Positions 46,481 to 57,506 of a stretch of 64,000 nt of DNA are shown here, in pieces; positions within the stretch are counted from its first letter, which is position 1, and each line of letters starts with the position of its first letter. The DNA lies in assembly GCF_012102705.1 (NCBI RefSeq), contig NZ_JAAVTA010000004.1, forward strand, positions 1-64,000, read 5' to 3'. A model generated the notes under the pieces. That model was not told the DNA's origin. It saw nothing but the letters and a program-made list of their open reading frames with translations, and made no database searches. The stretch is from Haematospirillum sp. H1815. Lineage in GTDB: Bacteria; Pseudomonadota; Alphaproteobacteria; Rhodospirillales; Rhodospirillaceae. The position numbers were made by a program, and so were the translations under genes.

Positions 46481-47317
46481 CTAGTGGGACATCAGGATAG
46501 GAATTCCGGCATGACGCAACAAATGGCTGGTCACGCCACCCAGAACCATTTCGCGCAGACGCGAACGCCCCCAAGCTCCGGTCACGATCAAATCTGCGTT
46601 GGCGGACTGGGCACACTGCAGCAAGGTCTGCCCAATATCATAGCATACATCCCCAACCACTTTTCCTTCGGCTTTCACACCATGATGGGAAAGATTGGGC
46701 ATGATGGTAAGCTGTGCATCATCCTGGCGGATTTTCTCATCATGACGTGTATCGTCCACCGCAATAACTTCGACACGCTGCGCAGCCTTCAGCAGAGGCA
46801 TCGCGTCATGAACGGCGCGACAAGACTCCCGGCTGGAGTTCCAGCCTACAACAATCTGCTCACCAAGCGTATCAACCTGCGCCGACCCCGGAAGGACCAG
46901 AACAGGCGCACCGGAATCCAGAAGCAGAAGGTCACACAGGTTCCGTTGTGCATCTGTTGCCGGATCATCGGGGTTATATTGCCCAACGACAGTCAAATCA
47001 GCGTGCATGGCATGATGAACAGCCTCGTCGACCAAATCACCTTCCAGCTGTTTCCAACATGCCTTGGCATAACGGGACGCCTTTTCATCGAAAACAGCTT
47101 TGGCCTCCCCTTGCGCGGCAACAGAACAGGCATCTACGGCTTCCAGAAAATCAGCAGCAACCTGCCCTTCGATAAAAGGCGGGAAAGAAGGGGTCTGACG
47201 CACAAAAAGCGCCGTAACATGAGCATCAAAACGCGCAGCCAGCTTCAGGGCAACATCCAGACGCAGCGCAAACCCGGGTGTCGTATCTGCAATCACGAGA
47301 ATATCTTTGAATGACAC
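46481..47317 (-). CDS. Universal stress protein, tandem UspA type
   Basis: A 278-residue protein with two Usp-like halves. The first half starts FKDILVIADTTPGF; the second starts QIVVGWNSSRESCRAV and ends with the ATP-binding pattern GAWGRSRLREMVLGGVTSH (G-x2-G-x9-G-S/T). Such proteins respond to starvation or oxidative stress, and this class often binds ATP in one half only. The GTG at 47317 has AGGAG seven bases upstream; a TTG at 47323 is closer than ideal. It lies divergent from the thioredoxin-NHL gene. Confidence 0.9.
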   Translation of the reverse strand: MSFKDILVIADTTPGFALRLDVALKLAARFDAHVTALFVRQTPSFPPFIEGQVAADFLEAVDACSVAAQGEAKAVFDEKASRYAKACWKQLEGDLVDEAVHHAMHADLTVVGQYNPDDPATDAQRNLCDLLLLDSGAPVLVLPGSAQVDTLGEQIVVGWNSSRESCRAVHDAMPLLKAAQRVEVIAVDDTRHDEKIRQDDAQLTIMPNLSHHGVKAEGKVVGDVCYDIGQTLLQCAQSANADLIVTGAWGRSRLREMVLGGVTSHLLRHAGIPILMSH

Positions 47318-47479
47318 GCACAATCTCCTGCATAGTCCCGGGTTATATCAGGTACACAAACCTGTCTGTGGCATCATACCCGGATGTACGCATTCCTCAA
47401 CCCCCGTTCGTACAACACAGACCGAAATCACCTGACTTATCTGCCATCTTGTCCCATACATCGCGAGGTATCCGGAATC

Positions 47480-48961
47480 ATGTACGGCCCCGTCCATGCA
47501 CCTGAGCTGAAGGGCAAAGACCTTGTCTGGATTAATACTCCGTCGCCTCTGCATCTGTCAGATCTCAGGGGGCGTCTGGTCATTCTGGATTTCTGGACCT
47601 TTTGTTGCATCAATTGCATTCAGGTTATGCCAACGCTCAAAAGAATTGAAAATGCATTTCCCGATGATGTTGTTGTCATTGGCGTCCACTCTCCCAAATT
47701 TATGGCCGAGGAAAATGTGAATGCCGTACGCAGTGCCGTACAGCGTTATGATCTGACACATCCTGTGCTTCATGATCCCCACCATATCCTGTGGAATCAG
47801 TATGCCGTCAGGGCATGGCCAACACTGATATTCATTGGCCCTGACGGAAAAATCATCGGACGCCTGGAAGGAGAGCCTGATCCTGTACGCCTGGAAAGTG
47901 CCATACGGGACATTGTTGCGGAGATACACCAACAAGGCCAGAAAGGGACAGAAGCAAAACTACATCTCTCGACGCCATTGGAGCACAGCGGAAATCTGCG
48001 CTTTCCCGGCAAGATCAAACCAATCCCGGACAGTACGCGTGCCGTTGGCACCCCGGCATGGGCCGTTGCTGATTCCGGTCATCACCGCATCAGTGTTCTG
48101 GATGATTCTGGAATACTGCTGCTCCAGGTCGGAAATGGCAAGCCGGGATACCGGGACGGAGACAAGGAAGAATGCCGTTTCAACAGCCCTCAGGGTCTTG
48201 TCTGCACAAAAACTGATATCTTTGTTGCAGATACAGGAAATCATTCTGTTCGCCGTATCGATCTCAAAAGCGGGCATGTTTCAACCTTGGGCGGGAATAG
48301 GCAACGCGGCACACCGATCCTTGGCACCCATGAAGCACCACATAAGGCGCTGGCGTCTCCTTGGGATCTGGAGATCCACGACCAAACCCTGTGGATTGCC
48401 AACGCAGGCACGCATCAAATCCTGGCCCTGGACCTTGATCGCATGATGATCCGTCAGGTGGCAGGAAGCGGGGGTGAGGATCTACTGGATGGAGCCGCAA
48501 GGCACGCGCTTCTGGCCCAACCAAGCGGATTATATTGGAGAGAAGAGGAAGAGGCACTGTATTTCGCCGACAGTGAAACGTCATCCATACGGCGTCTTGC
48601 TGTTGCGCGGAATACAGTTGAAACCCTTGCGGGGCAAGGGTTGTTTGACTTTGGCTTACAAGACGGGCCTGGAAAACAAGCTCTCCTGCAACACCCATTG
48701 GGCCTCTGCGGCCATGGGGAGACCATGTACGTTGCCGACAGCTACAACAGCTGTATTCGTATGATCAATACGGCCACTCAGGTCGTGACAACACTTGATC
48801 ACAGTAAGCTGGAATGCCCCGACATGCTGTGCCAACCCTTGGGAGAACCGGCTGGGATATGGTGTGACGGGAAGTCCAGGTTGCTGGTCAGCGACACCAA
48901 CAATCACAGAATTTTGGAAATTCATCGCCACAACAATACGATGATATCGTGGTATTCGTAA
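47480..48961 (+). CDS. Thioredoxin-like / NHL-repeat protein (NHLRC2-like)
   Basis: A 493-residue protein with an N-terminal thioredoxin-fold domain: LVILDFWTFCCINCIQVMP with a CxxC redox pair (CINC) and WPTLIFIGPDGKIIG with the cis-Pro. From about residue 190 a beta-propeller of NHL repeats follows: VADSGHHRISVLD, VADTGNHSVRRIDL, VADSYNSCIRMI and VSDTNNHRILEIH. This domain order matches NHLRC2 proteins of bacteria and animals, whose role is unclear. The ATG at 47480 follows GAGG; the frame is open from 47384. No signal peptide is seen. It precedes hemA by about 100 bases. Confidence 0.9.
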   Translation: MYGPVHAPELKGKDLVWINTPSPLHLSDLRGRLVILDFWTFCCINCIQVMPTLKRIENAFPDDVVVIGVHSPKFMAEENVNAVRSAVQRYDLTHPVLHDPHHILWNQYAVRAWPTLIFIGPDGKIIGRLEGEPDPVRLESAIRDIVAEIHQQGQKGTEAKLHLSTPLEHSGNLRFPGKIKPIPDSTRAVGTPAWAVADSGHHRISVLDDSGILLLQVGNGKPGYRDGDKEECRFNSPQGLVCTKTDIFVADTGNHSVRRIDLKSGHVSTLGGNRQRGTPILGTHEAPHKALASPWDLEIHDQTLWIANAGTHQILALDLDRMMIRQVAGSGGEDLLDGAARHALLAQPSGLYWREEEEALYFADSETSSIRRLAVARNTVETLAGQGLFDFGLQDGPGKQALLQHPLGLCGHGETMYVADSYNSCIRMINTATQVVTTLDHSKLECPDMLCQPLGEPAGIWCDGKSRLLVSDTNNHRILEIHRHNNTMISWYS

Positions 48962-49065
48962 GCAAAGCTGTTGTTCTGCCTTGCCCCAAAGCAATACAGG
49001 CGTGATAAACAGGTCTTGTTTGCCCGAAAGCTGGCCCGCGTCGTCCGGGCGGAGGATTATTGAGA

Positions 49066-50286
49066 ATGAATTACGACGATTACTTCAGGTCCCGCCTGGA
49101 TGGTTTGCGTTCATCCGGCAATTATCGGATTTTTGCCGACCTGGAGCGTTATGTCGACGCCTTCCCCAAAGCCCGGAGCCACCGTAACGGAGCCGTGCAG
49201 GACATTACCATCTGGTGCAGCAATGACTATCTGGCCATGGGGGTCAGCCCGATGGTGCGCGAGGCCATGAAGGATGCCATCGACCGCTGCGGAGGTGGCG
49301 CCGGGGGCACACGCAACATATCCGGTACAAACCACTACCACGTGCTTCTGGAACAAGAGCTGGCCGACTGGCATAACAAGGAAGCCGCCCTGCTGTTCAC
49401 ATCTGGCTATATTGCCAACATGACCACCCTGATGACCTTGGGATCGCAAATTCCGGGCATGGTTCTGTTCTCCGATTCGGACAATCACAATTCAATGATC
49501 GAGGGAATACGGCATTCCCGCGCACCGAAGCATATCTGGAAGCATAACGATTACGATGATCTGCATCGCCAGCTGTCCCAGCACGACCGCACCACACCCA
49601 AACTAGTTATTTTCGAGTCCGTGTATTCCATGGACGGCGACATTGCCCCACTCGAGAAAATCATAGATGTGGCCGAGCATCATAACGCCATGACATTCCT
49701 GGACGAAGTCCATGCCGTCGGAATGTACGGGGAACAAGGATCAGGCGTTGCAGAGCGCGACGGCGTTCGTGACAGGGTCGATATCATACAGGCCACCATG
49801 GGGAAAGCCGTAGGAACCATAGGGGGGTATATTACGGCCAAGTCACACATTGTTGACTTCGTTCGTAGTTTTGGGGCCGGCTTCATTTTTACAACATCGT
49901 TGCCCCCAGCTGTTGCAGCAGGAGCCTTGGCCAGCATTCGCTGGCTGCGGACACACAATACCATCCGCGAATGCCATCAGGAGCGGGCCAGAACACTCAA
50001 GCAACGCCTGCAGTCATTGGGCATACCGGTTATGGCTTCGGAAAGTCACATCGTGCCTGTCATGGTTGGTGATCCCGCGCTTTGCAAACAGGCAAGCGAT
50101 GAACTTCTCGAGAAACACGGGATCTATGTGCAGCCCATCAACTATCCAACTGTCCCCAAAGGTACGGAAAGACTGCGCTTCACGCCAACACCCCGCCACA
50201 CGGATGAGCACATCGATCACCTGTGCCACGCCCTTGTCCAAGTTTGGGAACGCCTAGGCATAAAAGCCAAGGCGGCGGCAGCCTAG
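49066..50286 (+). CDS. hemA: 5-aminolevulinate synthase
   Basis: A 406-residue PLP enzyme condensing glycine and succinyl-CoA to 5-aminolevulinate, the C4 route to haem used by alphaproteobacteria. It shows WCSNDYLAMGVSP, GAGGTRNISGTNHYHVLLE, FLDEVHAVGMYGEQGSGVAE, and the PLP lysine in ATMGKAVGTIGGYI. GGAGGA lies ten bases before the ATG at 49066; a TTG at 49060 is a possible start. It is convergent with rpe, with a strong hairpin between them. Confidence 0.96.
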   Translation: MNYDDYFRSRLDGLRSSGNYRIFADLERYVDAFPKARSHRNGAVQDITIWCSNDYLAMGVSPMVREAMKDAIDRCGGGAGGTRNISGTNHYHVLLEQELADWHNKEAALLFTSGYIANMTTLMTLGSQIPGMVLFSDSDNHNSMIEGIRHSRAPKHIWKHNDYDDLHRQLSQHDRTTPKLVIFESVYSMDGDIAPLEKIIDVAEHHNAMTFLDEVHAVGMYGEQGSGVAERDGVRDRVDIIQATMGKAVGTIGGYITAKSHIVDFVRSFGAGFIFTTSLPPAVAAGALASIRWLRTHNTIRECHQERARTLKQRLQSLGIPVMASESHIVPVMVGDPALCKQASDELLEKHGIYVQPINYPTVPKGTERLRFTPTPRHTDEHIDHLCHALVQVWERLGIKAKAAAA

Positions 50287-50295
50287 CCCACAACG

Positions 50296-50331
50296 GACAG
50301 AAGGGTGTGATTCTATCTCTACCCTTCTGTC
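50296..50331. terminator. Hairpin between convergent hemA and rpe
   Basis: GACAGAAGGGT (50296-50306) pairs perfectly with ACCCTTCTGTC (50321-50331) around a 14-base loop. It sits ten bases after the hemA stop and 12 before the rpe stop. The T-run is missing on both strands, so termination is probable but not certain. Confidence 0.5.
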
Positions 50332-50343
50332 ATGATACAGGGT

Positions 50344-50991
50344 CTATGCCCTCAAGGCCCGGATATTGGCCGCGTACTGACCGGAACCACCTGAAAAGAC
50401 GGCGTTCCCAGCGACCAGAACATCAGCCCCGGCCTCAATGCATTCCAGCGCCACAGCTGACGTTATACCACCGTCAACTTCCAGCTCAATCGGGCGGGAC
50501 CCGATCTTCGCGCGGATACGGCGAATTTTCTCCATCTGTGACGGAATAAATGCCTGCCCCCCAAAACCAGGATTGACGGACATCACCAAAATCAGATCCA
50601 GACGATCAAGGATATAATCCAGGACAGACTCTGGTGTTGCGGGATTGAGTGAGATCCCCGCTTTCTTGCCGAGGGAACGGATCAGCTGCAAAGTCCGGTC
50701 CAAATGCCCACCAACCTCAGCATGCACGGTGATAATATCGGCCCCGGCAGCTGCAAAAGCCTCTATATACGGATCAACCGGATCAATCATAAGATGCACA
50801 TCAAAAGCCTTGGTGGTATGCGGCCGCAGAGCCCTTACCACAGCAGGACCAATTGTGATGTTGGGAACAAAGTGGCCATCCATGACATCAATATGGATAT
50901 AATCCGCCCCCGCCGCATCAATGGCACGCACCTCCTCACCAAGGCAAGCAAAATCAGCAGACAGGATACTAGGGGCAATCTTGACAGCCAT
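50344..50991 (-). CDS. rpe: Ribulose-phosphate 3-epimerase
   Basis: A 215-residue TIM-barrel enzyme interconverting ribulose 5-phosphate and xylulose 5-phosphate. It has [33 protein letters not shown] with the metal His/Asp, [19 protein letters not shown] and EVDGGI, all intact. The ATG at 50991 follows AAAGGG at nine bases; a GTG at 51009 is in frame. It is the last gene of tkt-fba-rpe, 62 bases after the aldolase. Confidence 0.95.
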   Translation of the reverse strand: MAVKIAPSILSADFACLGEEVRAIDAAGADYIHIDVMDGHFVPNITIGPAVVRALRPHTTKAFDVHLMIDPVDPYIEAFAAAGADIITVHAEVGGHLDRTLQLIRSLGKKAGISLNPATPESVLDYILDRLDLILVMSVNPGFGGQAFIPSQMEKIRRIRAKIGSRPIELEVDGGITSAVALECIEAGADVLVAGNAVFSGGSGQYAANIRALRA

Positions 50992-51053
50992 GAAGGCCAA
51001 CCCTTTCACACATCAATCCAGAGGGTAAAATCGCTTCTTATAACCACCAGCTA

Positions 51054-52118
51054 TCAGGCAACCTTGGTCAAGGCACCCGCTTCTGCATAGCGCCTGGCCA
51101 TGTCAGCCAACGGAATGACCTTGATTCGCGACGCATGCCCGGCCGCCCCGAAGCGTTCAAACCGATTGACACACACCTTCTCCATGGCATCCATGGCTGG
51201 TTTCATGTAACTGCGTGGATCAAACTCTGCCCGGTTCTCCGCAAACACCTTGCGAATAGCCCCGGTAATCGCCATACGATTGTCGGTATCAATGTTGATC
51301 TTGCGGACACCATACTTGATCCCCTGCTCGATTTCTTCCAGAGGAACACCAAAGGTCTGCGGCATATCACCGCCATAAGCGTTGATAATATCCTGCAATT
51401 CCTGCGGAACAGAAGAAGCACCGTGCATAACCAGATGAGTCCGGGGAAGCTTGGCATGGATTGCCTTGATGACATTCATGGCCAAGATATCGCCCGTAGG
51501 TTTGCGACTGAACTTATAGGCCCCATGACTGGTGCCAATGGCCACAGCCAATGCATCAACGCCTGTCTTCGCAACAAAATCTGCAGCCTGATCCGGGTCT
51601 GTCAGAAGCTGAGAATGATCAAGCGTACCTTCGAACCCATGTCCGTCTTCCTTGTCCCCCTTCCCCGTCTCCAGCGAGCCCAGACAGCCCAGCTCACCCT
51701 CGACAGAAACACCGACCATATGCGCCATCTCCGCAACGGCCCTAGTCACACGCACATTATAGTCATAACTTGCGGGGGTCTTACCGTCGCTTTCCAGCGA
51801 TCCATCCATCATGACCGACGTAAAACCACTCATCACCGCTGACATACACGTTGCAGGGCTGTTACCATGATCCTGATGCATACAGACCGGTATGTGGGGG
51901 TACATCTCGGTCACGGCCAGGATCATGTGCTTGATCATGACATCGCCCGCATATTTGCGGGCACCGCGACTGGCCTGCAGAATAACGGGTGAATCGGTTC
52001 TGTCGGCAGCCTTCATGATGGCCAGAACCTGTTCAAGGTTATTCACATTGAAGGCTGGCATCCCATAAGAATATTCGGCTGCATGGTCCAGAAGCTGGCG
52101 GAGTGTAACGGAAGCCAT
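51054..52118 (-). CDS. Class II fructose-bisphosphate aldolase, Calvin-cycle subtype
   Basis: A 354-residue zinc-dependent aldolase cleaving or forming fructose 1,6-bisphosphate. It has [27 protein letters not shown] with the zinc His and catalytic Asp, [31 protein letters not shown] and [10 protein letters not shown]. The long form with HGF-type insertion is the subtype often encoded in Calvin-cycle (cbb) clusters. It lies between tkt and rpe, so it probably serves both glycolysis/gluconeogenesis and sugar-phosphate recycling. No Rubisco or phosphoribulokinase gene is in the window. Confidence 0.95.
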   Translation of the reverse strand: MASVTLRQLLDHAAEYSYGMPAFNVNNLEQVLAIMKAADRTDSPVILQASRGARKYAGDVMIKHMILAVTEMYPHIPVCMHQDHGNSPATCMSAVMSGFTSVMMDGSLESDGKTPASYDYNVRVTRAVAEMAHMVGVSVEGELGCLGSLETGKGDKEDGHGFEGTLDHSQLLTDPDQAADFVAKTGVDALAVAIGTSHGAYKFSRKPTGDILAMNVIKAIHAKLPRTHLVMHGASSVPQELQDIINAYGGDMPQTFGVPLEEIEQGIKYGVRKINIDTDNRMAITGAIRKVFAENRAEFDPRSYMKPAMDAMEKVCVNRFERFGAAGHASRIKVIPLADMARRYAEAGALTKVA

Positions 52119-52184
52119 TCAGCTCTCTCCTCTAATAAACAGTTTATGTGACCCGCACCGACAAAGCACGATTCACCAATACGA

Positions 52185-54164
52185 TCAGGCCACCACACGC
52201 AGGGCTGCTGCTGCAACGGCCTCGGCTGTAATACCGAAGTGACGGTAAAGATCCGCGGCCGGTGCCGACGCCCCAAAGGACTTCATGCCGACAATTGCGC
52301 CATCCAGCCCGACATAACGCTCCCACCCCAAGGTCGCTGCCGCTTCAACAGCAACGCGCGGAGCATCACCCAGCACAGAGCGACGATACTCCACTGTCTG
52401 GGCATCAAACAATTCTTGGCAGGGCATTGATACAACGGCAGCCCGAACACCACGACCAGCCAGACTTTCCCGTGCACTCATGGCAATCTCAACTTCCGAG
52501 CCCGTAGCCAGCAGGGTAACGTCACGAACCCCATCAGCTGCCTCGGCAAGAACATAAGCGCCACGCGCTGACTGATTTTCATCGGCCCTGTCACGCAAAC
52601 ACGGAAGGTTCTGACGCGACAATGCCAGAAGGCTTGGCCCGGTTGTCGTTTCCAAAGCCAGCTGCCAACACTCTGCCGTCTCAACAATATCAGCAGGGCG
52701 GAACACCAAAAGATTGGGCATCGCACGCAAGGACACCAGATGCTCCACCGGTTGATGAGTCGGGCCATCTTCACCCAGCCCGATGGAATCATGCGTCATG
52801 ACATAGACAACCCGGATTCCCATCAAGGCTGCCATGCGGATCGCAGGACGCGCATAATCCGCAAAAACCAGGAAGGTCCCGCCATAGGGAATAAAGCCAC
52901 CGTGCAGGGCAAGGCCATTCATAACCGCTGCCATGCCATGTTCCCGGACACCATAGTGAATATAGTTGCCAGAGGCGTCATCGGGGAGAACCGACATCAT
53001 CCCCTTCGCCAGGGTAAGATTGGAGTGTGTCAGATCAGCAGATCCCCCAACCAGGGACGATACAAACGGTGCGATTGCGTCCAGCGCCATCTGACTGGCT
53101 TTGCGGGTTGCAACCTGTGTCTTCTCTGCAACCGCCTTGGTTTTCAGATCTATCAGGCCTTGTTCCCAACCATCTGGCAATGCCCCTGAAAGAGCAGCAA
53201 GAAATGCGTCCCGACGCTCATCAGGCAAGGAAGAAACACGATCATCCCAAGCCTGGCGCTCTACCCTGCCACGCTGACCGGCTTTACGCCAAGCTGACAG
53301 GACAGGAGCAGGAATATCGAAAGCATCACAATTCCAGCCCAGTTTGGCACGGGTACCCGCAAGCTCAACATCCCCCAAGGGAGCCCCATGGGTTTTTTCT
53401 GATCCTGCCAAGGTCGGAGCACCAAACCCTATAACCGTCTTGCAGGCAATCAGGGTCGGACGATCGGATTTCTTCGCTCCCTCAATCGCAGCAGAAACGG
53501 CTTCCGGATCATGACCATCAACGGCGACCGTATTCCAACCTGATGCACGGAACCGGGCGTGCTGATCTTCTGAGGTTGCCAGAGACACCTGCCCATCAAT
53601 GCTGATGGCATTATCATCCCACAGCACAACCAATCGTTTGAGCTTCCAATGCCCAGCCATGGTGATGGCTTCCTGCGACAAGCCTTCCATAAGGCATCCA
53701 TCGCCTGCAATCACATAGGTCCAGTGATCAACCACATCCCGGCCATGGCGTGCAGCCATCATTTTTTCAGCCAAGGCGAAACCCACGGCATTGGCAATCC
53801 CCTGCCCCAAGGGGCCGGTCGTTGTTTCTGCCAGAGACACATGGCCGTATTCCGGGTGCCCTGCCGTGATCGCACCAAACTGACGGAATGCCTTTACCTG
53901 ATCCAGAGTGACATCTTCATAGCCCAGCAAATAGCCAAGACTGTACAGCAGCATCGAGCCATGACCTGCCGAAAGGATAAAACGATCCCTGTCAGCCCAA
54001 CGGGGGGCGGAGCTGTCAAATTTCAGGAATCGGGTAAAAAGAACAGTCGCGACATCGGCCATTCCCATTGGCATGCCCGGGTGCCCGGAACTGGCCTTCT
54101 GAACCGCATCTGCAGCCAGAAAACGGATTGCGTTGGCCATCTCAGCATGGTCAGGGGTACTCAT
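52185..54164 (-). CDS. tkt: Transketolase
   Basis: A 659-residue thiamine-diphosphate enzyme transferring two-carbon units between sugar phosphates. The N-terminus ([20 protein letters not shown]) and the ThDP motif [13 protein letters not shown] are clear. Further matches are [16 protein letters not shown], the catalytic Glu in YGVREHGM, and [19 protein letters not shown]. The ATG at 54164 gives normal length; the frame is open to 54194. It heads tkt-fba-rpe. The upstream 302-base region should hold the promoter. Confidence 0.96.
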   Translation of the reverse strand: MSTPDHAEMANAIRFLAADAVQKASSGHPGMPMGMADVATVLFTRFLKFDSSAPRWADRDRFILSAGHGSMLLYSLGYLLGYEDVTLDQVKAFRQFGAITAGHPEYGHVSLAETTTGPLGQGIANAVGFALAEKMMAARHGRDVVDHWTYVIAGDGCLMEGLSQEAITMAGHWKLKRLVVLWDDNAISIDGQVSLATSEDQHARFRASGWNTVAVDGHDPEAVSAAIEGAKKSDRPTLIACKTVIGFGAPTLAGSEKTHGAPLGDVELAGTRAKLGWNCDAFDIPAPVLSAWRKAGQRGRVERQAWDDRVSSLPDERRDAFLAALSGALPDGWEQGLIDLKTKAVAEKTQVATRKASQMALDAIAPFVSSLVGGSADLTHSNLTLAKGMMSVLPDDASGNYIHYGVREHGMAAVMNGLALHGGFIPYGGTFLVFADYARPAIRMAALMGIRVVYVMTHDSIGLGEDGPTHQPVEHLVSLRAMPNLLVFRPADIVETAECWQLALETTTGPSLLALSRQNLPCLRDRADENQSARGAYVLAEAADGVRDVTLLATGSEVEIAMSARESLAGRGVRAAVVSMPCQELFDAQTVEYRRSVLGDAPRVAVEAAATLGWERYVGLDGAIVGMKSFGASAPAADLYRHFGITAEAVAAAALRVVA

Positions 54165-54466
54165 GACTCTCGGACTCCGGTCAAAATTCACCAAGGCTTA
54201 CCGGAAAGACGCAACGAAGATAACCTGCCAAACAGAATGAAAGCCCACCTGAACCAAAGGAGCAGGGACGTGACCTTAAAACCCACGTATAAACAAGGCA
54301 TTCCCCGGCAAAAAGACCTGCAACACGTCCCTCCACATGGACCACGCGGCACTGGTACGATCACCGCGCAGCAAAAACAGACACTCAATACCACGTCTGG
54401 CAAACAGACAGATATCGTTTTCTATACGAGCAAGACTGCCTTTTCCAACGCTTGGGAACCCGCGTA
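54165..54466. other. 302-base region upstream of tkt
   Basis: No gene or strong hairpin seen. The minus strand should contain the tkt promoter. The region also contains the sequence downstream of the diguanylate cyclase stop, without a clear terminator. Confidence 0.4.
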
Positions 54467-56650
54467 CTACGCACCCCTACAGCCAAGTACCGTATGGGCA
54501 CAGGTTGCCTCCCCTGTCACCTCATCCCAGAATGCAAAGCCATTCTTGCCAGACTGTTTTGCATGATACATGGCTGCATCCGCCTTCCGGAGCAAATGAC
54601 AGGAATCCTCACTCACACAACCAGACAGAATAACAATACCTATCGAAGCCGAGATATCCTGTATCCGGATGCTTTGTTGCCCGCACAACAAACTGTAGGG
54701 AGCAGCAAGAACCTGTAAAATGCGACGGGCAACGTGGGCAGCGCCCTCGCATCCATCAACAACCCCCAGAATAATTGTAAATTCATCCCCGCCAAAGCGA
54801 GCCACGGTGTCACTGTCCCTGACGCACGAGACAAGGCGACGGGCAACTTCCTGAAGGAGAATATCGCCAACCTCATGCCCGAAATCATCGTTGACGCACT
54901 TGAAACCGTCCAGATCAAGAAACATCAGGGCAATAGCGCCTTCCGTACGGCTGATCACACGCAGCATATGCTCCAGGCGATCATTGAACAGATTCCGGTT
55001 GGGCAAGGCCGTAAGAACATCGTAGTTGGCTTGATACTGAATCTTCTCTTCATCCTGCTTGCGCTGGGTAATATCGTTGGCAACCAAGACCACACGATGC
55101 AGCTGTCCATCAGCCAAACGTAACGCTGAAGCAGTCAGGCGCAGGGCAAAACGCTCCCCACTACAGCGAACAGACCACATTTCACGACGACAGTGACCCT
55201 CCTGTGCCTGCATACCATCCAGGAGCGACGGCCAACCACGACTGTCACCACCAAACACGATATCGGTTACCGACATACCAACAGGCGCATGGCCCGACAA
55301 ACCGGACAGGGACACCGCAGCCGGATTTGCAACAAGGATTCGCCCCTGCAAATCACACACGAATATAGCCTCAGCCGTTGTTTCCAAAACCTTGGCTGCA
55401 ACACCCAGACGCTCTTCGGCAATCCTGCGCCCTGTGATATCACGCAGGACAACCACAGCGCCAATCATGCCCGTATCGTCCTCAAGAGGACGCGATGAAT
55501 ATTCGGCAACAAAGAAAGACCCATCCCGCTTGCAGAGGGTAAGTTCCATCCGTTCATGAAACAGCCTTCGCCGCAGAGCCGCACGAACCAACACACTGCG
55601 CCCGGAACGGACTCCGTCACCATGGATAAAAACATCATCGGCCAGCTTTCCCGGAAGGGACTGTGGAGGATATCCCAGCAGGGCACCCGCAACCGGATTG
55701 GCAAAGGTTATACGTCCATTGATATCGATGCCCATGATGGCATCACTGGCAGAGTTCAAAATTCCTTCGGTGCGCCGGTGAAGCTTCTGCAGCTCTCCCG
55801 TACGCATCTCGATTTGGCGCTCAAGAGCTTCCATATAGCGCAGCTCCGCTTGCTCCGAGCGGCAACGGTCTGTGATGTCCCGCAGGACAACCGCGAACAT
55901 CGGCCCCTCCCCTTCATCAAGGTGGGTTACCGTGACTTCCAGAGGAAACAATGTGCCGTCACGGTGACGCCCTGACATCTCCTGACTTCGCCCGACAAGC
56001 CAGGATGCGTTCACACAGGATGCCCAACGCCCTCCGGCAAACTGGGGGATCATTGCGCAAATGCCCAGCCCCTGCATTTCATCGGAGTGCCGATTGAACA
56101 GCAACAAGGCCGCACGATTGGCAGAAACCACTATCCCCTTTGGATCAACAACCAAAATCCCATCAACAACGGCATCAAGAATTGCCGCAAGCCTGGATGG
56201 ACGAGAAGAGGACGCATCAACAACCTTGAGACGCGACCTGACCCGCAGGCAAATCAGAAAACAAGGAACATCTGCACCAGAAAAACCGGCAGGAAGAGGA
56301 TAAACCTCAAGCTCTGCACCCAGCTTTCCCTCCTCTCCATGAACATCGACATTAATCGGCCCCCGGGATACAAGGAAAGACAGTGCACCGTGGCCAAGAT
56401 CACCCACAGCCCTCCCCAGAAGATCGGCTACAGGAACCCCAAAATACAAGGCTCCGCCAAAAAGACGCAAGGCCGCTTGGTTATAACGAACAACCGCATC
56501 CTGCTTGCACACGAACACAGGTTCGGAGAACAGGTCAACAAAGTCCAGGAAAGCATCCGGACATTCTATCTCAGCACACTGCACGATCTGCTCCGTCCGG
56601 GCTGACGAGGAAGTACTGCCCACCGTCCACCTTCGCACCTCTGGCACCAC
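54467..56650 (-). CDS. PAS-domain diguanylate cyclase
   Basis: A protein of up to 727 residues. Four PAS-like domains are visible at about 35-110, 150-268, 305-425 and 425-545, with a likely coiled coil at 270-305 (ELRYMEALERQIEMRTGELQ) between the second and third. The C-terminal GGDEF domain starts at YDVLTALPNRNLFNDRLE and has the intact active site RFGGDEFTIIL, with RDSD five residues before it, the inhibitory I-site. It therefore should make cyclic di-GMP with product inhibition. There is no EAL domain and no membrane segment. The start is a GTG at 56650 without a clear SD and may lie further in. Confidence 0.9.
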   Translation of the reverse strand: MVPEVRRWTVGSTSSSARTEQIVQCAEIECPDAFLDFVDLFSEPVFVCKQDAVVRYNQAALRLFGGALYFGVPVADLLGRAVGDLGHGALSFLVSRGPINVDVHGEEGKLGAELEVYPLPAGFSGADVPCFLICLRVRSRLKVVDASSSRPSRLAAILDAVVDGILVVDPKGIVVSANRAALLLFNRHSDEMQGLGICAMIPQFAGGRWASCVNASWLVGRSQEMSGRHRDGTLFPLEVTVTHLDEGEGPMFAVVLRDITDRCRSEQAELRYMEALERQIEMRTGELQKLHRRTEGILNSASDAIMGIDINGRITFANPVAGALLGYPPQSLPGKLADDVFIHGDGVRSGRSVLVRAALRRRLFHERMELTLCKRDGSFFVAEYSSRPLEDDTGMIGAVVVLRDITGRRIAEERLGVAAKVLETTAEAIFVCDLQGRILVANPAAVSLSGLSGHAPVGMSVTDIVFGGDSRGWPSLLDGMQAQEGHCRREMWSVRCSGERFALRLTASALRLADGQLHRVVLVANDITQRKQDEEKIQYQANYDVLTALPNRNLFNDRLEHMLRVISRTEGAIALMFLDLDGFKCVNDDFGHEVGDILLQEVARRLVSCVRDSDTVARFGGDEFTIILGVVDGCEGAAHVARRILQVLAAPYSLLCGQQSIRIQDISASIGIVILSGCVSEDSCHLLRKADAAMYHAKQSGKNGFAFWDEVTGEATCAHTVLGCRGA

Positions 56651-56857
56651 ACTTCATGCCTTCACAAAAACAAGGTCAAATATATCCTACAACAATAAAT
56701 CTTATACTACTTACACCTTGGAATTCTCGCCACGGAGAATGCCTGTCGGCCCACAAGACGTCAAGCACAGCCGTATAAAACCTACTTTTCTTGCCAGACC
56801 CCCCACTCTCCTGCTATGCCGTTCCTTGTATACGGGCTCTTTTGAAAGCAACGTGCC

Positions 56858-57379
56858 GTGAACAGAAAATTGACTCGAACGGGCATTCTTGCATGTGCCC
56901 TGATCCATCTTGCAGCGCCAGCCTCCGCCGGAGACGCAAATGCCAAGAACCCAATTTCCGAGAAAGCATACGGTTCCTGGACCCAGCACTGCCTGACACG
57001 GGAAGAGGGAAAGCAGTGCATCCTGCACCAGAAAGCCCTTGATGAAGACAAGAAAGTCATCCTTGTGGCAGAAATCACCGCACAGGGCAACACCCCTGAT
57101 CTATCCATGCGGATCGTCGCTCCACTTGGAATTATCCTCCTTATTCCACTGCGCGTAACCATTGATGACAAGAATCCTGCCGATCTGCCCTATACACGCT
57201 GCATCCCCGATGGCTGTATGACAGACGTTCTGCTGACCACTGAAGCAGTCGATAAAATGAAGGCCGGGAAAAAGATGGTACTGACCTATACGCTGCCCAA
57301 CCAGCAAACAGTCAGCGCAAAACTCTCTCTTGATGGTTTGACGGCGGGAATCAATGCCATGCCAAACAAAAAACAATAA
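56858..57379 (+). CDS. IalB-family exported protein
   Basis: A 173-residue protein with a signal peptide ending near ASAGD (residues 1-25). The mature part has the invasion-associated locus B pattern: YGSWTQHCLTREEGKQCILHQ, APLGIILLIPLRVTIDD, PYTRCIPDGCMTDVLL and LSLDGLTAGINAM, including four cysteines. In Bartonella IalB affects red-cell invasion, but the family is widespread in non-pathogenic alphaproteobacteria. The start is GTG. It is divergent from the diguanylate cyclase. Confidence 0.88.
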   Translation: MNRKLTRTGILACALIHLAAPASAGDANAKNPISEKAYGSWTQHCLTREEGKQCILHQKALDEDKKVILVAEITAQGNTPDLSMRIVAPLGIILLIPLRVTIDDKNPADLPYTRCIPDGCMTDVLLTTEAVDKMKAGKKMVLTYTLPNQQTVSAKLSLDGLTAGINAMPNKKQ

Positions 57380-57506
57380 CACACCCGTGTACAGGTAATA
57401 AAACGCAGAGACCTTACTTGACGAATCTTTTCAACCGCCCCATACAGCGGGATCAAGACCTGATCTACATCCAATATTTTTTCTGTCAGAGGAAAAGCAG
57501 CACTGA

